Below, piece after piece: positions 1 through 6,232 of a stretch of DNA of 7,555 nt. How positions within the stretch are numbered: the stretch's first letter is position 1; every line of letters starts with the position of its first letter. The position numbers were made by a program, and so were the translations under genes. Under the pieces are notes generated by a model that was not told the DNA's origin, did no database searches, and was given only the letters and a program-made list of their open reading frames with translations. The DNA comes from Ruminococcaceae bacterium UBA3451 (GTDB lineage Bacteria > Bacillota > Clostridia > Oscillospirales > Acutalibacteraceae), in NCBI GenBank assembly GCA_002378845.1, contig DFRY01000056.1, forward strand, positions 98,668 to 106,222, given 5' to 3'.

Positions 1-53
1 TAATATATTTACGGATTTATTTTTACCGATTCAATACTAAGGAGCAATGAAAT

Positions 54-1844
54 ATGATCAGCGTAAACGAAAAGCTTGCGGCTCTGCGCGGAAAAATGAA
101 GGAAAACGGCGTGCAGGCGTGCATAATTCCCTCCTCCGACCCACACATGAGCGAGTATTTGCCGGCCCATTGGGAAGCAAGAAGCTATTTTTCCGGTTTT
201 AACGGTTCGGCAGGCACTTTGGTGGTTACCGAAACCGATAGCGGCGTTTGGACAGACGGCCGTTATTTTATTCAGGCAGCGCATCAGTTGGAAGGCAGTG
301 AAATCGTGCTTTACCGCATGGCGGTGAAAGGCGTTCCGACTTATATTGAATTTCTGGATCAGAAGCTGAAAGACGGCGAAACCGTCGGATTTGACGGAAA
401 GCTGCTTTCCGCCGGTTCGGTTCAGGAAATGCGCGAAAAGTTCTCTGCGAAAAAGCTGAATATGAAAGCAGTCGACCTGATTGGTGAAATTTGGCCCGAC
501 CGCCCGCCGGTACCCGATTCAAAGGTATTTGTGCACGACGTAAAATATGCCGGGTTTACCTGCAGCGAAAAGCTGGAGCAGGTGCGCGCCGAGCTGAAAA
601 AGCAGAAGGCCGACGGCCAGCTTTTTGCGCGGCTTGACTGTGTTGCATGGCTTATGAATATTCGCGCCGATGATATTGAATACAATCCGTTTGCCATTTC
701 CTATGCTGCGGTTTTTACCGACTCAGCGTATCTTTTTATTAACACAAAGCGTGTTTTGCCCGAAACACTGGAGTATTTAAAGGAAAATGGCGTAACCGTA
801 AAAGAATACGAAGAAATTGACAACGAGCTGAAACAGATCGATACCAAAATAACAATGCTGGTCGATATGGCAAGCGTTAACTACGATCTGTATTCTATTT
901 TAAAGGATAATTCCGGAATCACCATCAAAGAGGGTGCCGATACGGTAACCAATTTGAAGGGCGTAAAGAATGAAACAGAAATTCGCAATATCAAGCAAGC
1001 GCATGTATTGGACGGCTGCGCTTTGGTAGACTTTTGCGTACAGTTTGAAGAGAAAATGGAACGCGGCGAATCTGTAACCGAATGTACGGTGAGCGACATG
1101 CTGAAAGAATGCCGTGCAAAGCAGCCTGGCAACATGGGCGAAAGCTTTGGTACCATTGCCGCTTACGGGGCAAACGCGGCCATGATGCACTATCATCCGG
1201 AGCCGGACGCATGCTCACGATTGGAGAAAAAAGGATTCCTTCTCATTGATTCCGGCGGGCAGTACCAGGAAGGTACAACAGATATTACCCGTACCTTTGT
1301 ACTTGGGCCGCTTACTCAAGAAGAAAAAGAACATTACACTTATGTGCTGAAAGCGCATATCGGTCTTGCGACCGCGGTCTTTCTGGAAGGCTGCACCGGC
1401 GGCAACATCGACATTCTCAGCCGTGTGCATGTTTGGAAGTACGGCATTGATTACCGCTGCGGCACAGGACACGGGGTCGGCATGTTCGGCGGTGTGCACG
1501 AAGGCCCGCAGAATATGCGAATCAGCAGCAAGGTTCCGTTTAAAAAGGGTATGACAATTACAAACGAGCCAGGTATTTATGAAGAAGGCAAACACGGAAT
1601 TCGAACCGAAAACATTATGCTTGTAACCGAATTTGTTAACAATGAATACGGCCAATTCCTGAATTTTGAACCGGTCACTTATTTCCCCATTGACACCGCG
1701 GGAATTTTGACCGAGCTGTTAACCGAGGATGAAGTAACCTGGCTGAACAATTACCACAAGCTGGTTTACGAAAAGCTTTCCCCGTCGCTTTCCGGCAGGG
1801 AGCTGGCATGGCTGAAAAAACACACCGAACCGATTTCCAAGTAA
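54..1844 (+). CDS. Xaa-Pro aminopeptidase (aminopeptidase P), M24B metallopeptidase, three-domain type
   Basis: This 596-residue cytosolic enzyme should remove an N-terminal residue that precedes proline, which helps recycle proline-containing peptides. No signal peptide or membrane segment is visible. Two creatinase-like N-terminal domains (about 1-130 and 140-310) precede the pita-bread catalytic domain (about 315-525) and a short C-terminal PepP-type domain. All five expected dinuclear-metal ligands are present: D399 (LIDSGGQY), D410 (TTDITRTF), H473 (GTGHGVG), E505 (TNEPGIY) and E519 (RTEN). Histidines at 379/381 (HYHPEP) and 482 (GVHEGP) match active-site positions of the family. The length fits the long APP1-like class (about 600 residues) rather than the shorter E. 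coli PepP form. The ATG at 54 is preceded by AAGGAG at 39-44, nine bases upstream. The gene appears monocistronic, with a terminator right behind it. Its promoter lies mostly outside the window. The family call is very secure; the preferred substrate is not visible. Confidence 0.96.
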   Translation: MISVNEKLAALRGKMKENGVQACIIPSSDPHMSEYLPAHWEARSYFSGFNGSAGTLVVTETDSGVWTDGRYFIQAAHQLEGSEIVLYRMAVKGVPTYIEFLDQKLKDGETVGFDGKLLSAGSVQEMREKFSAKKLNMKAVDLIGEIWPDRPPVPDSKVFVHDVKYAGFTCSEKLEQVRAELKKQKADGQLFARLDCVAWLMNIRADDIEYNPFAISYAAVFTDSAYLFINTKRVLPETLEYLKENGVTVKEYEEIDNELKQIDTKITMLVDMASVNYDLYSILKDNSGITIKEGADTVTNLKGVKNETEIRNIKQAHVLDGCALVDFCVQFEEKMERGESVTECTVSDMLKECRAKQPGNMGESFGTIAAYGANAAMMHYHPEPDACSRLEKKGFLLIDSGGQYQEGTTDITRTFVLGPLTQEEKEHYTYVLKAHIGLATAVFLEGCTGGNIDILSRVHVWKYGIDYRCGTGHGVGMFGGVHEGPQNMRISSKVPFKKGMTITNEPGIYEEGKHGIRTENIMLVTEFVNNEYGQFLNFEPVTYFPIDTAGILTELLTEDEVTWLNNYHKLVYEKLSPSLSGRELAWLKKHTEPISK

Positions 1845-1871
1845 TTGACTTTTTAAATAGTTCGTTTCCCA

Positions 1872-1912
1872 AAAACAGGAGCCGCGCAGAAAAATTGCGC
1901 GGCTCCTGTTTT
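1872..1912 (+). terminator. Intrinsic terminator after the aminopeptidase gene
   Basis: A perfect 17-bp stem pairs 1872-1888 (AAAACAGGAGCCGCGCA) with 1896-1912 (TGCGCGGCTCCTGTTTT) around a 7-base A-rich loop. The T run closing the right arm serves as U-tract, and the A run opening the left arm would do so on the other strand. It lies 27 bases after the aminopeptidase stop and just upstream of the TetR promoter, so it insulates the export operon. Confidence 0.93.
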
Positions 1913-1945
1913 GCTGTGCAAAAGCAGATTATTTTAATTTTTGAT

Positions 1946-1964
1946 ATTGACTAAATCGGTCAAT
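1946..1964 (+). promoter_or_regulatory. Operator O1 (probable TetR-family site) on the -35 box
   Basis: A 19-bp palindrome, ATTGACTAAATCGGTCAAT, has 6-base arms ATTGAC/GTCAAT around a 7-base centre. The left arm contains the -35 hexamer, so a bound repressor would block RNA polymerase. It matches O2 downstream at 17 of 19 positions. Its place directly before the tetR gene implies autoregulation; that is inferred from position and symmetry. Confidence 0.85.
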
Positions 1965-1975
1965 TAAATTATAAT
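1947..1975 (+). promoter_or_regulatory. Sigma-A-type promoter of the TetR-ABC exporter operon
   Basis: The -35 hexamer TTGACT (1947-1952) and a consensus -10 TATAAT (1970-1975) are separated by exactly 17 bases. Transcription should start near 1982, leaving a leader of about 34 bases before the TetR start codon. Such a near-consensus promoter would be strong if unrepressed, and it is embedded between two palindromes that look like repressor sites. Confidence 0.9.
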
Positions 1976-1978
1976 GTG

Positions 1979-1997
1979 ATTGACTAAAACAGTCAAT
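1979..1997 (+). promoter_or_regulatory. Operator O2 (probable TetR-family site) on the transcription start
   Basis: The second palindrome, ATTGACTAAAACAGTCAAT, has perfect 7-base arms around a 5-base centre. It covers the predicted start site near 1982. It begins 33 bases after O1, about three helical turns, so two repressor dimers would sit on the same face of the DNA flanking the -10 box. Its better symmetry suggests that it may be the higher-affinity site (inference). Confidence 0.85.
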
Positions 1998-2015
1998 TTA
2001 TATGGGGGCTTTGAT

Positions 2016-2645
2016 ATGGCAAAAGAAAAGAATGCGAATCTCTCTTCCGAGGATACGAAGAAAAACAGCATTTTGAACGCGGCGATGGCTGAATTTACCA
2101 AAGGATATGAAAAAACCTCGACCGATGTCATTGTAAAAACGGCGGGGGTCTCCAAAGGGCTTCTGTTCCATTATTTCGGTTCGAAAAAAGAGCTGTTCCT
2201 ATATGCGTATGAATATGCGCTCCATACGGTTATCGTGGAATTTTATGACTTGATCAACTTTGACGAGCGTGATTTTCTGGAGCGCTGGAAACAGATTGCG
2301 CTGCTGAAAATGGATTTAATGCAAAAGCATCCTATGATTTTCAGCTTTATTGCGTATGCGTCGTTTCCGGACAGTGACGAGGTCAAAGGCAAAATTCTGG
2401 AGCAGCGGGAAAAATTCACCATCGACGCGTATCAAAGGCTGTTCGGAAATATCGACCGTTCCCTCTTTCGGGACGATGTTGATGTAGACACGGCAATCAG
2501 CGTAATCCGATTTACCATTGAGGGGTATGCGCAAAAGGAAGCAAACCCCGATAAATCTTCTGAGGATTATTACAACGAGTACGGCAGATACTTAAATGAT
2601 TTGGATCGGTATATTCGGCTTTTCCGAACAAGTTTTTATAAATAA
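2016..2645 (+). CDS. TetR/AcrR-family transcriptional regulator, probable autorepressor of the exporter operon
   Basis: This 209-residue protein has the usual TetR length and layout. Its N-terminal helix-turn-helix lies at about residues 15-60, with the recognition segment TAGVSKGLLFHYFGSKKELF at 42-61 closely matching the family pattern. An all-helical C-terminal domain follows (about 70-205) and should bind a ligand and form the dimer. The start is taken as ATG 2016 because a GGGGG ribosome site ends seven bases before it. An in-frame TTG at 1980 would lie inside operator O2 and at the predicted transcript start. The gene is first in the operon, 13 bases ahead of the ABC ATPase, and two palindromes overlap its promoter, so repression of itself and the exporter is the likely role. 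The inducer cannot be read from the sequence, and activation rather than repression is not strictly excluded. Confidence 0.93.
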   Translation: MAKEKNANLSSEDTKKNSILNAAMAEFTKGYEKTSTDVIVKTAGVSKGLLFHYFGSKKELFLYAYEYALHTVIVEFYDLINFDERDFLERWKQIALLKMDLMQKHPMIFSFIAYASFPDSDEVKGKILEQREKFTIDAYQRLFGNIDRSLFRDDVDVDTAISVIRFTIEGYAQKEANPDKSSEDYYNEYGRYLNDLDRYIRLFRTSFYK

Positions 2646-2658
2646 GGGAGGGGTTTTT

Positions 2659-3549
2659 ATGGCGGTCATTGAAATCAGCGGGTTGACCAAGTTTTACGGT
2701 AAAATGCAGGCGCTTCACGGAATTGACCTGACGGTACAGCAGGGCGAGGTGCACGGCTTCATCGGAATGAACGGTGCGGGAAAGTCGACGACCATACGCA
2801 TTTTGCTCGGCATGCTGAAAAAAGACGGCGGTCAGGTGAAACTGCTGGGCGGCGACCCGTTTCAGAATTGTGTGGAACTGCACAAGCGCCTTGCTTATGT
2901 GCCCAGCGAAATCAATCCATGGCCCAATTTGAGCGGCGGTGAAGTGATTGACCTTCTTTCGCGCATGCGCGGTAAAACAGATGGCAAACGCCGTGCCGAA
3001 CTGATTGAACGGTTTCAGTTTGACCCGGGCAAAAAATGCCGCAGTTATTCCAAAGGCAACCGACAGAAGGTAGCGCTTATTGCCGCACTGGTGTCGGACG
3101 TGGAGCTGTATATTTTTGACGAGCCGACCTCCGGTTTGGACCCGCTGATGGAATCGGTATTTCAGGACTGTGTAAAAGAAATGGCGGCACAGGGCAAAAC
3201 TGTGTTTCTTTCCAGCCATATATTAGCCGAGGTAGAAAAGCTTTGCGACCGTGTGACTATTATTAAGGATGGCCGCATTGTGGAAACAGGCAGTCTGCGT
3301 GAACTGCAGCAATTTTCGCGGCTGATTGTTAACGCGGAGTGTGCGCGGCCGGTCAGCGGATTTCAGCTTCCCGGTGTGTACGGGCTTCACTGTGAAGGAA
3401 ACAAGGTAAGCTTCAGCGTAGATGCTGCCGCCCTGAACATGGTTCTGAAAAAGCTGACGGAGTATGAAACGGTTTCCCTGCACTGCGCTCCGCCTGAACT
3501 GGAAGATTTGTTTTTTCATTATTATGCCAAAGAAGGTGACGTGCGGTGA
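2659..3549 (+). CDS. ABC-2-type exporter ATPase subunit
   Basis: This 296-residue cytoplasmic nucleotide-binding subunit should power the permease encoded next to it. Walker A is GMNGAGKS (36-43), the ABC signature is the variant SYSKGNRQK (129-137), Walker B is YIFDEP (151-156), the D-loop is SGLDP (158-162) and the switch histidine is H187 in SSHIL. The usual Q-loop glutamine is replaced by the VPSEINPWPNLSG segment (81-93), as often seen in drug/antibiotic export ATPases of this class. About 80 residues (215-296) follow the core and probably form an accessory domain. GGGAGGGG at 2646-2653 sets the start at ATG 2659; extending upstream would run into the end of tetR. The stop overlaps the permease start by four bases (GTGA), indicating translational coupling. 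The export direction is inferred from subfamily features and from the lack of a binding protein; the substrate is unknown. Confidence 0.93.
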   Translation: MAVIEISGLTKFYGKMQALHGIDLTVQQGEVHGFIGMNGAGKSTTIRILLGMLKKDGGQVKLLGGDPFQNCVELHKRLAYVPSEINPWPNLSGGEVIDLLSRMRGKTDGKRRAELIERFQFDPGKKCRSYSKGNRQKVALIAALVSDVELYIFDEPTSGLDPLMESVFQDCVKEMAAQGKTVFLSSHILAEVEKLCDRVTIIKDGRIVETGSLRELQQFSRLIVNAECARPVSGFQLPGVYGLHCEGNKVSFSVDAAALNMVLKKLTEYETVSLHCAPPELEDLFFHYYAKEGDVR

Positions 3550-5075
3550 AGCAGGGTGCTTATACGGCAACATGCAGGCTGCTCCGGCTGTCGCTTCACC
3601 AGAACAAGGCGATTACCGGAATTTTGGTTTTTCTGCCTTTCCTGTTTGCGTACGCCGCGGCGGCGTCGAATCAGGCGGTACTGCAAACGCCGCAGGAACT
3701 TTCCAAATACATTGCAGAAAATCAGGGAAACGCAATGCTCGGAAACATTGCGGCCAACACCATAGCCGTGGCGGCGATTTGGCGTATCCGTATTTCGACG
3801 ACAATCATTACGTCGATTCTCACTGCGGTATTACTGATTAACGGCACGCGAAAAGACGAGGAGCAGGGCAGACTGGAACTGCTCCGTGCCGGGGCAGTCG
3901 GAGCAACGGCACCGCTTGCGGCAGCGCTTGTTAAGGGTTTCGGTGCGAATCTGCTTGGAGGTTTTGCTATGGCGTTGGGCTTTTTGGCAGCGGGATTCCC
4001 GGCAAACGGTTCCTTTACCGCCGGGCTGGCAACGGCATTATGCGGCTGTTGTTTTGCCGCAATTTCATCTATTTCAGCTCAGATTGCACCCAACGCACGA
4101 TTGGCGCGCGGCATTACATTCGGTGCGGTTGCCTTTTTCTTTGTTTGGCAAATGATTGCCAATGTTGTAGGCAATCAAAATCTTTTATTATGGACTCCGT
4201 TTGGCTGGTGTGCATACGCTCGGCCCTATGCGGGGGAAAATTACCTGCTGTTTGCGTTTGCTTTCCCGGCTGTGGCGCTTCTTACGACCATTGCCTTTGT
4301 TTTGTCTGAACGCCGTGACCTGGGCGGCAGTTATATTCGGGAGCGGCGCGGCAAGTTGAAGGCCACCGCAAATTTTCGCAGTCCGCTGGCGCTTGCCTGG
4401 CGACTGCAGCGGGGAACGCTGTTTGTGTGGACAGCGGCCTATGCCGTAATGGGGCTGATCATTGCTTCGTTGGTGCCAAGCATTAACAAAATGCTGGACG
4501 GTACAGCATTTTTGCCGGAGCTTTCGGCAGCGATGGGCGGAGCGGGGCATGCCTTCCTTGCAATTCTGGCTTATATTCTGACGCAGATACTCACCGCGTA
4601 CACTATGCTGACCATCTTTCGGATTCGGGAAGAAGAGTCCCTAACCCGCGCAGAACTGGTGTTGTCCGGGGCGGGTTCGCGTATTCGGTATGCCGCGGGG
4701 CATTTGCTGATTGCTTTTGCGGGAAGCGCCTTAGCACTTACTGTGTTTGGGTTATGCATCGGCGACTTCGTTTCCTGCGTGGAACGTTTGCCTGCGATAT
4801 GGCTGCTTTCTTCCGTAACCGTGCTTCTTTACGGGCTCGCGCCCCGCGCAGCAGCACCCGCCGGCTGGGGGCTGTTCGGCGCTTTTCTTTTGCTGGAATT
4901 TCTGTGGGAAATTAAGGTGGTTGGTAATTCTGTTTTTGCGCTCTCTCCGTTTTCGTGGGTTTACCCGGGCGTAAAAGTGACGTTTCTGCCCATTGTTATC
5001 ATGCTGGCGGCTGCTGCCGTGTTCGTAAGCTTGGGTTTGATGTTTTTCTCCAAACGCGATATTGTGGCAGAGTAA
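3546..5075 (+). CDS. ABC-2-type exporter permease, about 12 membrane segments, antibiotic/polyketide-exporter-like
   Basis: This 509-residue, alanine-rich integral membrane protein has about twelve hydrophobic segments, including around residues 23-40, 70-98, 125-150, 160-178, 190-208, 233-252, 294-310, 336-357, 383-404, 416-430, 438-455 and 478-500. The cytoplasmic sequence TRKDEEQGRLELLRAGAVG (101-119) resembles the loop of the large permeases annotated as exporters of polyketide antibiotics (tetronasin-type), recalled from family knowledge. An equivalent loop, IREEESLTRAELVLSGAGS, recurs at 360-378, so the protein looks like two homologous six-segment halves fused. Translation starts at GTG 3546, inside the ATPase stop, with AAGGTG at 3533-3538 seven bases upstream. 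Together with the ATPase it should form an efflux pump for a hydrophobic compound; self-protection or lipid-related export are also possible. Confidence 0.9.
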   Translation: MKQGAYTATCRLLRLSLHQNKAITGILVFLPFLFAYAAAASNQAVLQTPQELSKYIAENQGNAMLGNIAANTIAVAAIWRIRISTTIITSILTAVLLINGTRKDEEQGRLELLRAGAVGATAPLAAALVKGFGANLLGGFAMALGFLAAGFPANGSFTAGLATALCGCCFAAISSISAQIAPNARLARGITFGAVAFFFVWQMIANVVGNQNLLLWTPFGWCAYARPYAGENYLLFAFAFPAVALLTTIAFVLSERRDLGGSYIRERRGKLKATANFRSPLALAWRLQRGTLFVWTAAYAVMGLIIASLVPSINKMLDGTAFLPELSAAMGGAGHAFLAILAYILTQILTAYTMLTIFRIREEESLTRAELVLSGAGSRIRYAAGHLLIAFAGSALALTVFGLCIGDFVSCVERLPAIWLLSSVTVLLYGLAPRAAAPAGWGLFGAFLLLEFLWEIKVVGNSVFALSPFSWVYPGVKVTFLPIVIMLAAAAVFVSLGLMFFSKRDIVAE

Positions 5076-5102
5076 AGAATTCTTAAGTGAGAGGGAAATC
5101 AT

Positions 5103-5294
5103 ATGGAAAGGCTGACAAAACCGCGGGAAAACGCTTCGTATTATGTGGAAGAAGCCGTTTTGCGGCATGAACCGCACGGGTATTCGGGGGAAGCCGTTGA
5201 CCGGCTTGCAATATTTGAAAATGTATATGAACATCTGCTGGAAAATCAGGCGGAAATCGTAAAGGAACTGGAGAGTGCTGAAACAGGGCGGTAA
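5103..5294 (+). CDS. Small hypothetical protein, 63 residues, at the end of the exporter operon
   Basis: The ORF starts at ATG 5103 with GAGAGGG at 5089-5095, seven bases upstream, and lies 27 bases after the permease stop. It is probably co-transcribed with the exporter. The protein is soluble and highly charged, rich in Glu, with no signal or membrane segment. The C-terminal half (about 29-58) is predicted helical and could form a coiled coil. The opening MERLTK and the segment AVDRLAIFENVYE (31-43) resemble small uncharacterised proteins common in clostridial genomes and prophages; this is from memory and was not searched. The frame closes at 5292-5294, but another frame continues coding-like text for 34 more codons, so this may be the front part of a frameshifted protein of about 92 residues. 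No function can be assigned. Confidence 0.65.
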   Translation: MERLTKPRENASYYVEEAVLRHEPHGYSGEAVDRLAIFENVYEHLLENQAEIVKELESAETGR

Positions 5295-5382
5295 GACCAA
5301 AACCGTAAAGTTCAGGCAGCTTTTGGCCAACAAAATTACAAACGGCAATTTTCTGGCACTGTTCCATACCTACGGATTATAA
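5275..5382 (+). CDS. Overlapping 35-codon ORF, or the displaced C-terminal part of the preceding small gene
   Basis: The frame opens at GTG 5275, with AAAGGA at 5261-5266 eight bases upstream, and ends at TAA 5380-5382, overlapping the preceding ORF by 20 bases in the +1 frame. The peptide is basic. Its core, KTKTVKFRQLLANKIT at residues 8-23, ends in LALFHTYGL, which looks like a folded helical C-terminus rather than random translation. Reading KELES directly into LKQGGKTK by skipping one base near 5274-5278 gives a smooth 92-residue protein, so an ancestral single gene broken by a one-base insertion is an equal or better explanation. A sequencing or assembly error is a third option. The ORF ends 12 bases before the terminator stem. 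No function is known. Confidence 0.45.
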   Translation: MLKQGGKTKTVKFRQLLANKITNGNFLALFHTYGL

Positions 5383-5394
5383 AGCGGATACGCA

Positions 5395-5428
5395 AAAAGC
5401 CGCTGCCCCGAAAAAGGCAGCGGCTTTT
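5395..5428. terminator. Bidirectional intrinsic terminator between convergent operons
   Basis: A perfect 13-bp stem pairs 5395-5407 (AAAAGCCGCTGCC) with 5416-5428 (GGCAGCGGCTTTT) around an 8-base loop. Read rightward it ends in TTTT. Read leftward it ends in a run of five T. It lies 12 bases after the last small plus-strand ORF and 20 bases beyond the stop of the minus-strand ATPase gene, so it can end both transcripts. Confidence 0.93.
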
Positions 5429-5448
5429 GTATGGAAAAAATAAATAAT

Positions 5449-6219
5449 TTATCCTTCGTTAAAGCGGGAAAGAAATGCCCGGGTGCGCTCGTTTTGCGTA
5501 TTGTCGAACAGCTGCTCCGGTGCACCCTGTTCAATAATGGTGCCGTTGTCCATAAAAACAACGAAATCGGCCACATCGCGGGCAAATTTCATTTCATGTG
5601 TAACCACTACCATGGTCATGTGTTCTGCGGCAAGCTCGCGAATGACTTTCAGAATTTCACCGGTCAGTTCCGGGTCCAGCGCGCTGGTCGGTTCGTCAAA
5701 AAACAAAATATCCGGATTCATCGCCAGAGCGCGCGCAATGGATACACGCTGCTGCTGCCCGCCGGAAAGCTGGTCAGGGTATGCGTCTGCTTTGCCGGAT
5801 AAATCCATCTTTTGTAAAAGCTCACGGGCGGCTGATTCTGCTTCTTCTTTGCTTTTGTTTAAAACACGGATAGGTGCTTCCGTAATATTTTGTAAAACAG
5901 AAAGATGCGGAAATAAATTAAAGTTCTGAAATACCAGCCCAATGTGCAGACCGATTTTTGCACAGGTCGCCTTGTCGGAATAAACGGCTTTTCCGTTTGG
6001 ACTGTTTTTAACCAGCATGTCGCCGCAAATGCTGATTTCACCCGAATCCACGGTTTCCAGTTGTGTAATGCAGCGCAAGAAGGTGCTTTTACCGGAACCG
6101 GACGGCCCGATAATTGCCAGCACCTGGCCTTTTGTTACTTCAACGGAAATTGCTTTCAGCACTTCCGTGCCGTCAAAACTCTTTTTTATATTTGTCGCGT
6201 TTAAAATCGTCGTATCCAA
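5449..6219 (-). CDS. Polar amino acid ABC importer ATPase (GlnQ/HisP class)
   Basis: This 256-residue cytoplasmic ATPase energises uptake through the permease encoded just upstream. The canonical elements are all present: Walker A GPSGSGKS (38-45), Q-loop Q98 in LVFQNFNLFPHLSV, signature LSGGQQQRV (151-159), Walker B ILFFDEP (171-177), D-loop SALDP (179-183) and switch histidine H208 in VVTHEM. The FNLFPHLSVLQN stretch and overall length are typical of ATPases of polar amino-acid importers. Translation starts at TTG 6219, supported by a perfect AGGAGG seven bases upstream at 6227-6232 and no better ATG. The gene is last in its operon, 11 bases after the permease stop, and is followed by the shared terminator. 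The exact amino acid (glutamine, cystine, arginine or other) cannot be told from the ATPase. Confidence 0.96.
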   Translation of the reverse strand: MDTTILNATNIKKSFDGTEVLKAISVEVTKGQVLAIIGPSGSGKSTFLRCITQLETVDSGEISICGDMLVKNSPNGKAVYSDKATCAKIGLHIGLVFQNFNLFPHLSVLQNITEAPIRVLNKSKEEAESAARELLQKMDLSGKADAYPDQLSGGQQQRVSIARALAMNPDILFFDEPTSALDPELTGEILKVIRELAAEHMTMVVVTHEMKFARDVADFVVFMDNGTIIEQGAPEQLFDNTQNERTRAFLSRFNEG

Positions 6220-6226
6220 TTTGCTT

Positions 6227-6232
6227 CCTCCT
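6227..6232 (-). promoter_or_regulatory. Shine-Dalgarno site that fixes the TTG start of the importer ATPase
   Basis: Read on the minus strand, this is AGGAGG, complementary to the end of 16S rRNA, seven bases before TTG 6219. It overlaps the TAG stop of the permease gene (6231-6233), so the terminating ribosome sits on the next gene's initiation site. This supports translational coupling of permease and ATPase. Confidence 0.85.

Noticed and set aside
9..31. Near-repeat TTACGGATT / TTACCGATT ahead of the aminopeptidase gene
   Set aside because: Nine bases with one mismatch in AT-rich DNA is too little to support an operator, and the promoter region is cut by the window edge.
1215..1655. A 146-codon minus-strand ORF inside the aminopeptidase gene
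   Set aside because: It is opposite the catalytic domain whose metal ligands are all conserved; this is a shadow frame.
1980..2015. TTG 1980 as an upstream start for the TetR gene
   Set aside because: It lies within the operator and at the predicted transcription start, with no ribosome site; ATG 2016 has one and starts a normal TetR N-terminus.
2596..2658. An upstream in-frame start for the exporter ATPase inside the tetR gene
   Set aside because: The extra 21 residues are not part of the ABC fold, and the strong GGGAGGGG site directly precedes ATG 2659.
2512..3219. A 235-codon minus-strand ORF opposite the tetR end and the exporter ATPase
   Set aside because: It lies opposite an ATPase with every expected motif, has no recognisable family features of its own and arises from codon usage of the plus strand.
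3652..3666. The palindrome ACGCCGCGGCGGCGT inside the permease gene
   Set aside because: It encodes a run of alanines in a membrane helix, and repeated GCN codons explain the symmetry; there is no sign of a regulatory or recombination site.
4752..5348. A 198-codon minus-strand ORF opposite the permease end and the small ORFs
   Set aside because: Its sequence has no family-like pattern, and it overlaps both a well-supported membrane protein gene and the small plus-strand ORFs with good ribosome sites.
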